From positions 82,604 through 146,603 of the forward strand of contig JACPAV010000006.1 of the NCBI GenBank assembly GCA_016180645.1: 64,000 nucleotides of DNA. The letters are read 5' to 3'. A program made the position numbers and the translations under genes. Source of the stretch: Nitrospirota bacterium (GTDB lineage Bacteria; JACPQY01). Below, piece by piece: positions 17,179-25,779 of this stretch (positions are counted from its first letter, which is position 1; every line of letters starts with the position of its first letter). Below the pieces are notes generated by a model. The model was not told the DNA's origin. It searched no databases and saw only the letters and a program-made list of their open reading frames with translations.

Positions 17179-18132
17179 TTATTTTTTCCTGCCAGCTTGA
17201 ACCTTCCCGAGGAGTTCCAGGGCTTCCTGATTCTGGGGATCGAGCTTGAGGACCGTTTCCATCCTGAGCGCCGCTTCTTGCGAATTTCCCTGCCGGAACC
17301 GCACGTGGCCGAGTCCGATCAGGCCCGATACATTCGCCGGATCGCCTTTGAGCACGGAAGAGAACTGAACGTCCGCCGTCGAAAGATCGTTCTGCCGCAG
17401 AGCCGTGTATCCGAGGCCGAGCTGCCCATCCGTACTTTCCGGTAGATCCTTCAGAGCGGACTCGAAGGCGATGCGAGCGCCCCCCATGTCACCCGTGTGA
17501 TAGGCGGCCCAGCCGCGAAGCAGGAACGCAGGCGGCTCCGGGGCGGCTATTCCCGAGAGGGTTTCGATTACCTGCGCATACTTCCGCTCGTCGAATTCCT
17601 GCTGGGCGCGATCCAGGAGTCGGGTGTCTTGCGAACGGTCCCCTTGGCGGATGAGGTAGCTCCCCGACTCCGTACCCCTGGCGTCCAGAAGCGCTTTCAC
17701 CCTGGCCACTCGATGGATTCCCAGATAGCAGTGAACATAAACTTTTCCGTCGATCCCGGCGATGCCGGCTGCCGCTTCAGCGGCACGTTGCTCCGCATCC
17801 GCGCCAAGCGCTTTTCCAAGAATGCTCGCCATGGGGAGATTGATTACCGTTACGCCGTATTTTTCACCCAGCGTTTTCTCGCGTTTCAGCAGCACCGCCT
17901 CATAGGGAACCCTGGGATCGAGAAGGCTGGCGATGGTTTTCACCCCATGGCCTCGAAGGATTTCGAAGTCGCTCTCGACCGGGTACGGCCCGATGATGAC
18001 CTTGCCACCGGTATCGGAAATCTTGCCGCGGAACAGGCTCGTCAATGGATTGTCCGGCGTCAGGAGAATCCAGACCGCCGCGACCCCGAGGAGAACCCCG
18101 GCGCCAATAATTGACCACACCCAACGCTTCAT
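17179..18132 (-). CDS. Dual-specificity-phosphatase-like domain fused to TPR repeats, membrane-anchored
   Basis: 317 residues. An N-terminal membrane helix (VWSIIGAGVLLGVAAVWILL) is followed by a cysteine-phosphatase domain with the CX5R loop VHCYLGIHRVARV, preceded by the typical GVKTIASLLDPR strand, and then by TPR repeats (PAFLLRGWAAYHTGDMGGARIAFESALK and the following two). Activity on phospho-tyrosine, phospho-lipid or sugar phosphate is possible; the conserved Cys and Arg are present. It is the first gene of the minus-strand cluster and lies next to the tRNA region. Confidence 0.75.
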   Translation of the reverse strand: MKRWVWSIIGAGVLLGVAAVWILLTPDNPLTSLFRGKISDTGGKVIIGPYPVESDFEILRGHGVKTIASLLDPRVPYEAVLLKREKTLGEKYGVTVINLPMASILGKALGADAEQRAAEAAAGIAGIDGKVYVHCYLGIHRVARVKALLDARGTESGSYLIRQGDRSQDTRLLDRAQQEFDERKYAQVIETLSGIAAPEPPAFLLRGWAAYHTGDMGGARIAFESALKDLPESTDGQLGLGYTALRQNDLSTADVQFSSVLKGDPANVSGLIGLGHVRFRQGNSQEAALRMETVLKLDPQNQEALELLGKVQAGRKK

Positions 18133-18189
18133 AATTTTTCTCGTTTACCCGGTAGCGCGATGCTTTACAAGAGGAGAAGGTTACGACCG

Positions 18190-18330
18190 GGTGCTTGAGC
18201 CAAGATGGCGATGGCACCGGCTTCCTTGATTGCGGGCAGGATTGCCCGCATGACGAAACCCAGTGCCTGAGCCAGGAAGGCGATGGTATTCGCTTCCTCT
18301 GACGTCGGCAGGATTGCCGACATCAGGAAG
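18190..18330. repeat. Two tandem imperfect repeats, each with an internal hairpin
   Basis: Two units of about 65 nt (about 18190-18256 and 18261-18330) share the frame gtgcYtgagccaRgaYggcgatgg...cgcttcct...ggcaggattgcc. Each contains an inverted repeat around aggatt: gcgggc/gcccgc in the first and a longer stem (cgcttcctctgacgtcggca against its complement) in the second. They lie just downstream of the tRNA on its strand. They could act as a terminator or processing signal, although no T-run follows. Confidence 0.55.
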
Positions 18331-18334
18331 CGAA

Positions 18335-18406
18335 TGCCGGCGGGCCGGATTGAACGGCCAACCTAGGGCTTATGAGACCCTCGCTCTGCCATTGAGCTAC
18401 ACCGGC
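18335..18406 (-). tRNA. tRNA-Met (anticodon CAU)
   Basis: 72 nt on the minus strand: acceptor GCCGGTG/CGCCGGC with one U-G wobble at 6:67, D stem GCTC/GAGC, anticodon stem AGGGT/GCCCT around loop CTCATAA, variable loop AGGTT, T stem GGCCG/CGGCC around TTCAATC, discriminator A, no encoded CCA. A G1-C72 pair argues against an initiator tRNA; elongator tRNA-Met, or a lysidine-modified tRNA-Ile2, are possible. The 5' half (18370-18406) lies inside the attachment repeat, so it was donated by the integrative element. Confidence 0.9.
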
Positions 18407-18408
18407 GA
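18370..18408. repeat. Attachment-site repeat, integrase-proximal copy (within tRNA-Met)
   Basis: 39 nt from the anticodon loop to two bases before the 5' end of the tRNA. It matches 35196-35234 at 38 of 39 positions in direct orientation. The single difference (tacAccgg here, tacGccgg there) lies in the acceptor stem. This copy sits 28 nt from the integrase stop. Confidence 0.85.
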
Positions 18409-18436
18409 CTTAGTTGTTTCGCAAGGTTAGCCGACC

Positions 18437-19603
18437 TCACCGCCTTTTGCCATCCCCCTCGGTGGCTGTCTTGATGGCTGTTGGGTCCCCTACCTTCACG
18501 TCCGAAAGCTTCTCAACAGCCGACTTCATGTGGTCGGGTGAAAAATGTGCATAACGAAGGACCAAACTGAGCGACTTGGGGGAATGACCCAGGAGCTTCC
18601 CGATTTCAGCAAGTGGCACGCCAGCCATGGCCAGGCGACTCGCGAAATCGTGGCGCAGATCGTGAAAATGTACGTCGTCTACTCCCGCCCGCTTCGCAAG
18701 ACGTCTGAAAAAATTCGACAAGTAGTGGACGGCCCTGCCGAACCACGCGGGGAAAATGGGGAGCTCCTTGATTTGCCCCGATGGGAGCGTAGTCACATTG
18801 CCCGCATCCCTTACCTGGACTCTCCGGATCACTCGGAGCCGAAGCCCCCATAGAATTTCGTACACTTCGCTGTTCATCGGTACCTCGTACGTCTTACCGC
18901 CCTTATTCTCCCGGACCGTGATAGTGCGCTTGTGAAAATCAGCATCGCCCCACCGGAGCGATGTGAGTCCCGTCAGGCGAATCCCCGTGTTCCACGCGAT
19001 CCTGATCAGCGGGATGTTCTCCGTGTCACATGCCGATAGCAACTTCGCGCGCTCATCTTCGCTCAGATACCTGACCCGGTCATTGTCCTCCGTGAGGAAA
19101 AGCCCCCGCTTCTTGGGGAATGCGGCGGGGTTCGTCTTGACCCTCGTCTTAGGGTCGATCATCGAACGATAGTAGATAGCCCGGAGAGTCCCGATGTATC
19201 GATTCACAGTTCCCGGTTCATGTCCCTCTATGAGACGTTGTTTCACGCTCTCAATGTCGTCGGGCGTAATCGTATCGGCGGGCCGATCCCCAAGAACCTT
19301 CGTCCAAAACTTTACGTGACGTTCAATCGACGGCATGTACTTCCCATTTTTCACCGCGTACTCAACATAAGCCGACGCAATTTTTCGGAATTGAATTGTT
19401 CCTGCTCGCCCGACCGACTCCGGGAAGAATTTTGCTTCCCGCACTTCCGTTTTGCGCTTCCGATAGACCTCAACGGCCAGCCCCCTCGGGCCAACTTTTT
19501 CTCGGTGACGTTTCCCGATCTGGTCATAGAACACTACCCACCACACTCCCGATGCCTTGGGGTACTCGTACACACCCCGCTGTTTCTTCGCCTGCCTTCC
19601 CAT
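18437..19603 (-). CDS. int: Tyrosine recombinase (integrase) of the element
   Basis: Site-specific recombinase of the phage-integrase family, 388 residues, expected to catalyse integration at the tRNA. The N-terminal part has an Arm/SAM-like DNA-binding region and a core-binding domain (PSIERHVKFWTKVLGDRPADTITPDDIESVK). The catalytic domain shows the box I arginine in NTGIRLTGLTSLRWGD, HFHDLRHDFASRLAMAG (H-x-x-R), GHSPKSLSLVLRYAH and the tyrosine in RYAHFSP. The ATG at 19603 is chosen because GGAGG lies 7 nt upstream; the longer frame runs through the neighbouring gene. It is 14 nt downstream of the AlpA-like gene. Confidence 0.93.
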   Translation of the reverse strand: MGRQAKKQRGVYEYPKASGVWWVVFYDQIGKRHREKVGPRGLAVEVYRKRKTEVREAKFFPESVGRAGTIQFRKIASAYVEYAVKNGKYMPSIERHVKFWTKVLGDRPADTITPDDIESVKQRLIEGHEPGTVNRYIGTLRAIYYRSMIDPKTRVKTNPAAFPKKRGLFLTEDNDRVRYLSEDERAKLLSACDTENIPLIRIAWNTGIRLTGLTSLRWGDADFHKRTITVRENKGGKTYEVPMNSEVYEILWGLRLRVIRRVQVRDAGNVTTLPSGQIKELPIFPAWFGRAVHYLSNFFRRLAKRAGVDDVHFHDLRHDFASRLAMAGVPLAEIGKLLGHSPKSLSLVLRYAHFSPDHMKSAVEKLSDVKVGDPTAIKTATEGDGKRR

Positions 19604-19617
19604 CTTCAAACCTCCAA

Positions 19618-19809
19618 TTATTCCTTTCCGCCGATCCGCAAGGCTCCGTCCATGATCTTTTGAATCACCTCCTCCCTGAAGCGAAGAGCACGCCCTAATT
19701 TCACCACCGCTCCCACCGGGAACTTTTTCAGATAGACCCATTTGTAGACCGTACTAACCTTCAGCCCGAGCTTTTCAGCCAGGTCAGGGGGTCTGATGAG
19801 TTTCTGCAT
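19618..19809 (-). CDS. AlpA/excisionase-type helix-turn-helix protein
   Basis: 63 residues, with MQKLIRPPDLAEKLGLKVS and then TVYKWVYLKKFPVGAVVKLG, a MerR/excisionase-like winged helix (HTH_17 type). Such proteins act as recombination directionality factors or activate integrase. It sits directly before the integrase, as expected. The longer open frame upstream is a shadow of the XRE gene. Confidence 0.82.
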   Translation of the reverse strand: MQKLIRPPDLAEKLGLKVSTVYKWVYLKKFPVGAVVKLGRALRFREEVIQKIMDGALRIGGKE

Positions 19810-19814
19810 CGCGC

Positions 19815-20141
19815 CTACCTCCTCCCCTTGTCCTGGGGTGAAACAATCGTGCCATAGAGTCGTGCCGCCAAAACGCCCGCCGCGAGGATCAATCCTCCGA
19901 CGGCCGCAGCTTTGGCGATCTCCTTCCCGAAATGCCGCTGGTCCGCCGCCCTTCGGAGCTTGAGGCACTCGCTCTGAAGAATTCCCAGGACCTGCCTCGC
20001 CAGCGGGTCTAGCCGAACTTCCTTGCCTCCCGCAGCTTCCCACCTGAAAATGCTACTCGGGTGAACACCAGCAGCCTTCGCCAGCTGTATCGGCGACAGC
20101 CCGAGACACTCTCGAAGGTCTTCGATCTCCTGTCCGGTCAT
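19815..20141 (-). CDS. XRE-family DNA-binding protein with a C-terminal membrane helix
   Basis: 108 residues. The N-terminal MTGQEIEDLRECLGLSPIQ and AKAAGVHPSSIFRWE form an XRE/Cro helix-turn-helix. The C-terminal part contains a hydrophobic helix (AAAVGGLILAAGVLAARLYG), so the repressor may be tethered to the membrane. It starts 5 nt after an A+T-rich stretch with repeated tata-type boxes and precedes the AlpA-like gene by 5 nt. It probably autoregulates the xre-alpA-int operon and may read membrane state. Confidence 0.7.
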   Translation of the reverse strand: MTGQEIEDLRECLGLSPIQLAKAAGVHPSSIFRWEAAGGKEVRLDPLARQVLGILQSECLKLRRAADQRHFGKEIAKAAAVGGLILAAGVLAARLYGTIVSPQDKGRR

Positions 20142-20178
20142 ATTTATATAGAGTCTTATATACAATCCTATACAAGTC
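20142..20178 (-). promoter_or_regulatory. Putative promoter and operator region of the xre-alpA-int operon
   Basis: The A+T-rich stretch directly upstream of the XRE ATG contains repeated TATA-type steps (minus strand: ttgTATAggat, tgTATATAag, ctcTATATAa) at roughly 11-13 nt spacing. That spacing is what a helical repressor array would show. The last box is only a few bases before the ATG, suggesting a very short leader. The operator role is inferred. Confidence 0.4.
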
Positions 20179-20270
20179 AAGCGATTTTTCTCCCTCAGGA
20201 GGTGTGCCAATGAGGGTGCTCCGAGAGGTGGACTGCTCAACAGCGGAGTCGTACAATTACCGGAATTGAC

Positions 20271-22964
20271 ATGGTGCAGGGGCTGGGCGACGAACTAGAG
20301 TGGAAGACCCGGAAAAAGCGAATCGATCCGAGGCTGGATGCCTGCGACTGGAGATTACCCACGAAAGGGCAAGTGCCCCTTCGGACGCCGTACCGGACCG
20401 AGGAATACCCTACAGATAACGGGCCGGCAGATTACGCCCTGCATCTTGACGGGAAAGTTCTTGGGATCGTCGAGGCGAAGAAGGTAACACTCGGTCCGCA
20501 GAACGTTCTGACTCAAGCAGAGCGGTATGCACGCGGGGCCACCAATAACGGGTTCGATTTCAATGGACTGCGTGTACCGTTCCTCTATTCGACCAACGGT
20601 GAAGTGATCTGGTTCCATGATATCCGACATCCCCTAAACCGGTCCCGTCGCATCGCCGGATTCCACACGCCCGAAGCCCTAAAAGAGCAACTTGGCCGCG
20701 ATTTCGACGCCTCCTGCCGATGGTTTACGGAGAATGCGAATGCCCACCCAAGATTGCGCCCCTACCAAGTAGAGGCAAACACCGCCACGGAGCAGGCCAT
20801 CGCGAACCGGAAACGCGAAATGCTCGTGGCGATGGCCACGGGCTCCGGCAAGACGTTCACCATGGCGAATCAGATGTATCGATTCATGAAGTCCGGTGTA
20901 TCCAAGCGCATTCTTTTCCTGGTGGATCGGCGGGCGCTCGCCGCCCAAGCCGTTCGCACGCTCGCCTCATTCGAACCGGAACCCGGACAGAAGTTCGACA
21001 AGCTCTACGAGGTTTACAGCCAACGTTTCCACCGCGACGATCTCGACGAAGAGGAGAAATTCGATCCGGAAGTCCTTCCGTCAGACTACCTGCTGAAGCC
21101 CAGCCCCGATCACTCGTTCGTTTACGTCTGCACCATCCAGCGAATGGCGATAAATCTTTTTGGACGGAACGCGATTTTCGGCTCGGGCGACGAGGAAATC
21201 GACGAGGATGCCGATCACCTCGATATCCCTATCCACGCCTTCGATGTCGTCATCGCCGACGAGTGCCACCGAGGCTACACATCTCAAGAACTTTCGGTCT
21301 GGCGGAACACGCTCGACCACTTCGATGCGATCAAAATCGGCCTCACCGCCACACCCGCCGCGCACACGACGAGCTATTTCAAGGAAGTCGTCTTCCGATA
21401 TGAGTACGAACGAGCCGTCCGGGAGGGCTATCTCGTGGATTACGATCCCGTTGCCGTTCACTCCGATGTGCGGCTGCGCGGCGTGTTCGTCAAAGAAGGG
21501 GAGAAAGTTGAGAGGGTGGATACGGAGACCGGAAACGAGCAACTCGATCTCATGGAGGACGAGAGGCATTTCGACGTGCCGGAGGTGGAACAGCACGTCA
21601 CGTCTCCGGATTCCAATCGCAAGATCATTGAAGAACTCAAGAAACACGCCTTGGAGCATGAACAGAAATACGGGCGCTTTCCCAAGACGTTGATCTTCGC
21701 CGCAAACGACCTGCCGCACACCTCCCATGCCAATCAGCTCGTCGACATCTGCCGCCGGGCATTCGAACGGGGCGATGCCTTCGTTCAAAAGATCACGGGA
21801 TCGAAGGACGTCGACCGACCTCTCCAGCGCATCCGGGAATTCCGCAACCGTCCCCTTCCGGGTATCGTCGTCTCGGTCGACATGATGTCCACCGGGGTCG
21901 ACATCCCCGATCTGGAATTCATCGTTCTCCTTCGGCCCATCAAGTCCCGCATCCTTTTTGAGCAGATGCTGGGCCGGGGCACCCGGAAGGGCGAAAAACA
22001 TCCGGACAAATCCCATTTCACGGTATTCGACTGCTTCGGCGGTTCTCTTTTGGAATACTTCCGGAAGGCCACGGCAATTTCGGCCATCGCGCCGGAACGG
22101 GTGGCCCGGACCATCGAAGAGGTCATCAATGATGTCTGGAGCAACCGGGACCGCGAGTACAACATCTGTTGCCTGGTGAAGCGGCTTCAACGTATCAACA
22201 AGGAGATCGCGCCCGAGGGACGTGACAATCTGAAAGTTTTCTTGCCTGATGGCGATCTGGGCCGATACGCTCAAGGACTCCCCCACGCGCTCAATCAGGA
22301 TTTCGTTGCCACGATGAAGCTCTTACGCGATCCCGACTTTCAGAAACTCCTGACCGATTTCCCCCGACCGAAACGCGTCTTTTACGTGGCCATCGAGAGC
22401 CAGGACACCGTCAGCTCGGAAGTCCTCATCCGGGATGCGGTTGGAAACGAATGGACGCCGGGGGACTACATCAAGGCCTTCCACGCTTTTGTTCGGGAGA
22501 ATCCGGATCAGATCCAGGCGATTGGAATCCTCCTCAACCGACCCCAGGATTGGGGGATGGAGGCGCTCGTCGATCTTCAGAGCAAGCTGGCGGTCACCAA
22601 ACTGCGGTTCACTGTGAAGAACTTGCAGACGGCCTACGGCGCACGCTACAAGAAAGCCCTGGTGGACATCATCTCGATGATCAAGCATGCGGCACGCGAG
22701 GGGGAACCTCTCCTGACCGCCGAGGAGAGGGTTGAGAAGGTGTTCAACATCATCAGGTCGCGCTACGAATTCAGCTACGAACAACAGAATTGGCTCGCCA
22801 GAATCCGCGAGCATCTCGTGGCCAATTTGTCCATCGACCCGAAGGACTTCGACGAGATTCCTGTTCTCTCGCGCGAGGGAGGATGGCAGAAAGCCAGAGG
22901 TGTTTTCGAGAAGGGCCGGCTTCGCCAAATCCTCCAGGATTTCAACCAATCCATCGCCGCATGA
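20271..22964 (+). CDS. hsdR: Type I restriction enzyme, R subunit
   Basis: Motor and nuclease subunit, 897 residues. The N-terminal PD-(D/E)XK nuclease pattern is Asp54 (PADYALHLD), Glu68 and Lys70 (VLGIVEAKK). The SF2 helicase follows: Walker A MATGSGKT at 189-196, ADECHRGYTS (motif II), LTATPAAHT (motif III) and VSVDMMSTGVDIP with LGRGTR (motifs V-VI). The C-terminal part resembles the EcoEI-type region that contacts HsdM. Its stop overlaps the hsdM start (ATGA). The start at 20271 is the first ATG in frame. Confidence 0.93.
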   Translation: MVQGLGDELEWKTRKKRIDPRLDACDWRLPTKGQVPLRTPYRTEEYPTDNGPADYALHLDGKVLGIVEAKKVTLGPQNVLTQAERYARGATNNGFDFNGLRVPFLYSTNGEVIWFHDIRHPLNRSRRIAGFHTPEALKEQLGRDFDASCRWFTENANAHPRLRPYQVEANTATEQAIANRKREMLVAMATGSGKTFTMANQMYRFMKSGVSKRILFLVDRRALAAQAVRTLASFEPEPGQKFDKLYEVYSQRFHRDDLDEEEKFDPEVLPSDYLLKPSPDHSFVYVCTIQRMAINLFGRNAIFGSGDEEIDEDADHLDIPIHAFDVVIADECHRGYTSQELSVWRNTLDHFDAIKIGLTATPAAHTTSYFKEVVFRYEYERAVREGYLVDYDPVAVHSDVRLRGVFVKEGEKVERVDTETGNEQLDLMEDERHFDVPEVEQHVTSPDSNRKIIEELKKHALEHEQKYGRFPKTLIFAANDLPHTSHANQLVDICRRAFERGDAFVQKITGSKDVDRPLQRIREFRNRPLPGIVVSVDMMSTGVDIPDLEFIVLLRPIKSRILFEQMLGRGTRKGEKHPDKSHFTVFDCFGGSLLEYFRKATAISAIAPERVARTIEEVINDVWSNRDREYNICCLVKRLQRINKEIAPEGRDNLKVFLPDGDLGRYAQGLPHALNQDFVATMKLLRDPDFQKLLTDFPRPKRVFYVAIESQDTVSSEVLIRDAVGNEWTPGDYIKAFHAFVRENPDQIQAIGILLNRPQDWGMEALVDLQSKLAVTKLRFTVKNLQTAYGARYKKALVDIISMIKHAAREGEPLLTAEERVEKVFNIIRSRYEFSYEQQNWLARIREHLVANLSIDPKDFDEIPVLSREGGWQKARGVFEKGRLRQILQDFNQSIAA

Positions 22965-24400
22965 GTGACGTCGTCCAAAAACTTTGGGGCTTTTGCCACA
23001 CCCTCCGTCACGACGGCATCAGCTACGGCGACTACATCGAACAAATCACCTATCTGCTCTTTCTGAAAATGGCCGACGAGAAGGACGTGAGAATTCCCAA
23101 AGCGTGCGCGTGGCCCGAACTTCGTGCCCAATCGGGCAGCGACCTTCTCGACGGCTACGTGGATATTCTCCGAAAGCTTGGGAAGGAGAAAGGCATCCTC
23201 GGTGATATCTACTCCTCCGCGCAGTCGCGGTTCCGGAATCCCGTCAATCTCAAGAAATTGATCAGTTTGATCGATGAGACGGAATGGACGGCGCTCGGCG
23301 TGGACGTGAAGGCCGAAGCCTACGAGGGCCTCCTGGAAAAAGCGGCCAGCGAGGGCAAGAAAGGAGCGGGGCAATACTTCACCCCGCGCATTCTGATCCA
23401 GTCGATTGTCCGTTGCATGAAACCCGATCCGAGGAAACACGCCGAGTTCACTATTTGCGATCCCGGCTGCGGAACGGGTGGATTTCTCGTGGCGGCGTAT
23501 GAATGGCTTGTCGGTCGAACAAAGGGCGGCGCGCTGGATCGCGAGATCGCAAAGCGAATTAGGGCGAAAACCTATTTCGGCCAGGACCTCGATCCCCAGC
23601 CGCGCCGTCTTGCCCTGATGAATCTCTATCTCCACGGTTTGGAGGCGGTCATCGCGCTGGGCGACTCAATCTACGAGCCACCGGGAAGTGAGAAGTTCGA
23701 TGTTGTCCTGACGAATCCACCTTTCGGGACGCGAGGCGCGAACCAAGCGCCGGACCGGGAAGATTTCACCGTGGCCACGTCGAATAAACAGCTCAATTTC
23801 GTCCAGCACGTCCTCACCATTCTGAAGCCCGGCGGTCGGGCGGCGATTGTGTTGCCGGACAATTGCTTGTTCGAGGATCAGGCCGGAGAGGTGATGAAAA
23901 TACTCACCGAGGATTGCGATCTCCATACGGTATTACGCTTGCCGCGTGGGACCTTCACCCCCTACAGCCAGGGCGTGAAGGCAAATGTTGTGTTTTTCAC
24001 CAAGGGATACGCGACGGAGACGGTATGGATTTACGACGCCCGAACGAACGTGCCGGGGATCACCAAGAAAGATCGCCCGCTCGCGCCGAAGCACTTCGAG
24101 GGATTCGAGAAGTGCTATGGCTCCGATCCGAATGGCCGTGGAAAACGGAATCCGACGGACTCGAAGGAGGATCGTTGGCGGAGCTTCCATATTTCAGATG
24201 TCAAAACCCACGATTTCAAGCTGGACAGCTTCAAATGGCTCAAGGAAGACTCCCTTGAGGACGCCGATGACCTCCCGGACCCAGAGGAACTCGTAGCCGA
24301 CGCCGTTTCCGAACTCAATGCCGCCATGAAGGATTTGAACAAGATCATGGCGTATCTTGAGAATGGAGAAGCGGTACCAAACAAACCGAAGGGGACATGA
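22961..24400 (+). CDS. hsdM: Type I restriction-modification system, DNA adenine methyltransferase subunit
   Basis: N6-adenine methyltransferase, 479 residues. An N-terminal helical HsdM_N domain (MSDVVQKLWGFCHTLRHDG) is followed by the methyltransferase fold with QYFTPRILIQSIV, the SAM motif DPGCGTGGFLVAAYEW and the catalytic NPPFGTRG. The C-terminal part has a coiled coil for contact with HsdS. The ATG at 22961 overlaps the hsdR stop and the stop overlaps the hsdS ATG, so all three are coupled. Confidence 0.95.
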   Translation: MSDVVQKLWGFCHTLRHDGISYGDYIEQITYLLFLKMADEKDVRIPKACAWPELRAQSGSDLLDGYVDILRKLGKEKGILGDIYSSAQSRFRNPVNLKKLISLIDETEWTALGVDVKAEAYEGLLEKAASEGKKGAGQYFTPRILIQSIVRCMKPDPRKHAEFTICDPGCGTGGFLVAAYEWLVGRTKGGALDREIAKRIRAKTYFGQDLDPQPRRLALMNLYLHGLEAVIALGDSIYEPPGSEKFDVVLTNPPFGTRGANQAPDREDFTVATSNKQLNFVQHVLTILKPGGRAAIVLPDNCLFEDQAGEVMKILTEDCDLHTVLRLPRGTFTPYSQGVKANVVFFTKGYATETVWIYDARTNVPGITKKDRPLAPKHFEGFEKCYGSDPNGRGKRNPTDSKEDRWRSFHISDVKTHDFKLDSFKWLKEDSLEDADDLPDPEELVADAVSELNAAMKDLNKIMAYLENGEAVPNKPKGT

Positions 24401-25773
24401 TAGTTACAGCACCCAACTCGGCGACCGGCACTCCTTCGGCTCCGAGTCACTCTGAACTCCCCGAACGGTGGACAATTGCCAAGCTTCTGGAGGTTTGCGA
24501 GCTGAATCCGAAGAAGCCGGCGAGGAACGCCCTGCCGAAAACCGCTCCAGTATCATTCGTGCCAATGGCGGCGGTAGACGAGAAGGAGGGCGCGATTCGT
24601 ATAGTCCATGAGCGGGCATTCGCAAGCGTAAGGAATGGGTACACTGCCTTTCGTGAAGGCGACGTATTGATGGCAAAAATCACCCCGTGTATGGAGAATG
24701 GCAAAGCGGCTGTTGCCCGAGGCTTGAAGAATGGGATCGGTTTCGGATCAAGCGAATTCCATGTTCTCCGTCCGTCCCCGCAGGTGTTGCCTGAGTTCAT
24801 CTTTCACTTCATTCGGCAAGAATCGTTCAGAAGGCGCGCCGAAAATGAAATGACGGGTTCAGTGGGGCAAGAAAGGGTACCAACGGAATTCTTCGACGAT
24901 GTCGAGATTCCGTTTGCGCGCATATCAGACCAGAAGCGGCTTGTGGCGGTCGTTGAAACCCTGCTCGCCCAAGCCCATTCCGCCCGCGAACGTTTGGCGC
25001 GGGTGCGTGGAATAATGAAGCGCTTCCGTCAGTCCGTCCTCGCCGCCGCCTGCTCCGGCCGCCTCACCGCCGACTGGCGGGAGGAGGAGGCCGTGGCTTC
25101 AGAGATCGCTGACGAGCCTTGGCAATTCGAAAGCATCGCTTCTGTGTGCTCAGAGGTTGTCGACTGCCCACACTCAACTCCAAAGTGGGCCGACAGGGGC
25201 GAGATCTGTCTAAGAACCACAAATTTCACCATTGATGGGTTGGATCTTTCGACCGTACGGTACGTTTCGCGTGAGACCTACAGTCAGCGGGTGATCCGGC
25301 TAGAGCCGAGGCAGGACGACATTGTGTATAGCCGAGAAGGAGGAATCCTCGGAATAGCATGTATCATTCCAGCGGGCCTTCGCGCGTGCCTGGGTCAGCG
25401 GATGATGCTTATGCGTTGCAACCAGAAGACAATTCGGGCCAATTTTCTTTGCCATGTACTGAACTCCCCTCAGATGATGCATCGCGTAGTAGAACTCACC
25501 GGCGGGAGCGCTTCTCCGCATCTCAATGTAGGGGTCATTAAGAGGTTTCCAGTTCCATCTCCTCGACTAGAAGAGCAGGATGAAATTCTCCGTCGCGTCG
25601 AGTCCCTTTTCAGGCTCGCGGACAAAATCGAGGAGCGCGTTTCCACCGCCGCCGCCCGCGCCGACAAACTCACCCAATCCATCCTCGCCAAAGCCTTCCG
25701 CGGCGAACTTTTCCTCACGCATGCTGATTCAACCCATTGCGAACCGACCTCCGGACATGCAATTAAACGATGA
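24397..25773 (+). CDS. hsdS: Type I restriction-modification system, specificity subunit
   Basis: 458 residues with two target-recognition domains. The first starts near 25 (ERWTIAKLLEVCELNP) and the second near 230 (EPWQFESIASVCSEVVDCPHST). Each is followed by a helical spacer (LVAVVETLLAQAHSARERL; ILRRVESLFRLADKIEERV) and the conserved ILAKAFRGEL-type ending. The two domains specify the two halves of a bipartite target. It ends 6 nt before the convergent SIR2 gene. Confidence 0.93.
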   Translation: MIVTAPNSATGTPSAPSHSELPERWTIAKLLEVCELNPKKPARNALPKTAPVSFVPMAAVDEKEGAIRIVHERAFASVRNGYTAFREGDVLMAKITPCMENGKAAVARGLKNGIGFGSSEFHVLRPSPQVLPEFIFHFIRQESFRRRAENEMTGSVGQERVPTEFFDDVEIPFARISDQKRLVAVVETLLAQAHSARERLARVRGIMKRFRQSVLAAACSGRLTADWREEEAVASEIADEPWQFESIASVCSEVVDCPHSTPKWADRGEICLRTTNFTIDGLDLSTVRYVSRETYSQRVIRLEPRQDDIVYSREGGILGIACIIPAGLRACLGQRMMLMRCNQKTIRANFLCHVLNSPQMMHRVVELTGGSASPHLNVGVIKRFPVPSPRLEEQDEILRRVESLFRLADKIEERVSTAAARADKLTQSILAKAFRGELFLTHADSTHCEPTSGHAIKR

Positions 25774-25779
25774 GGCAGA

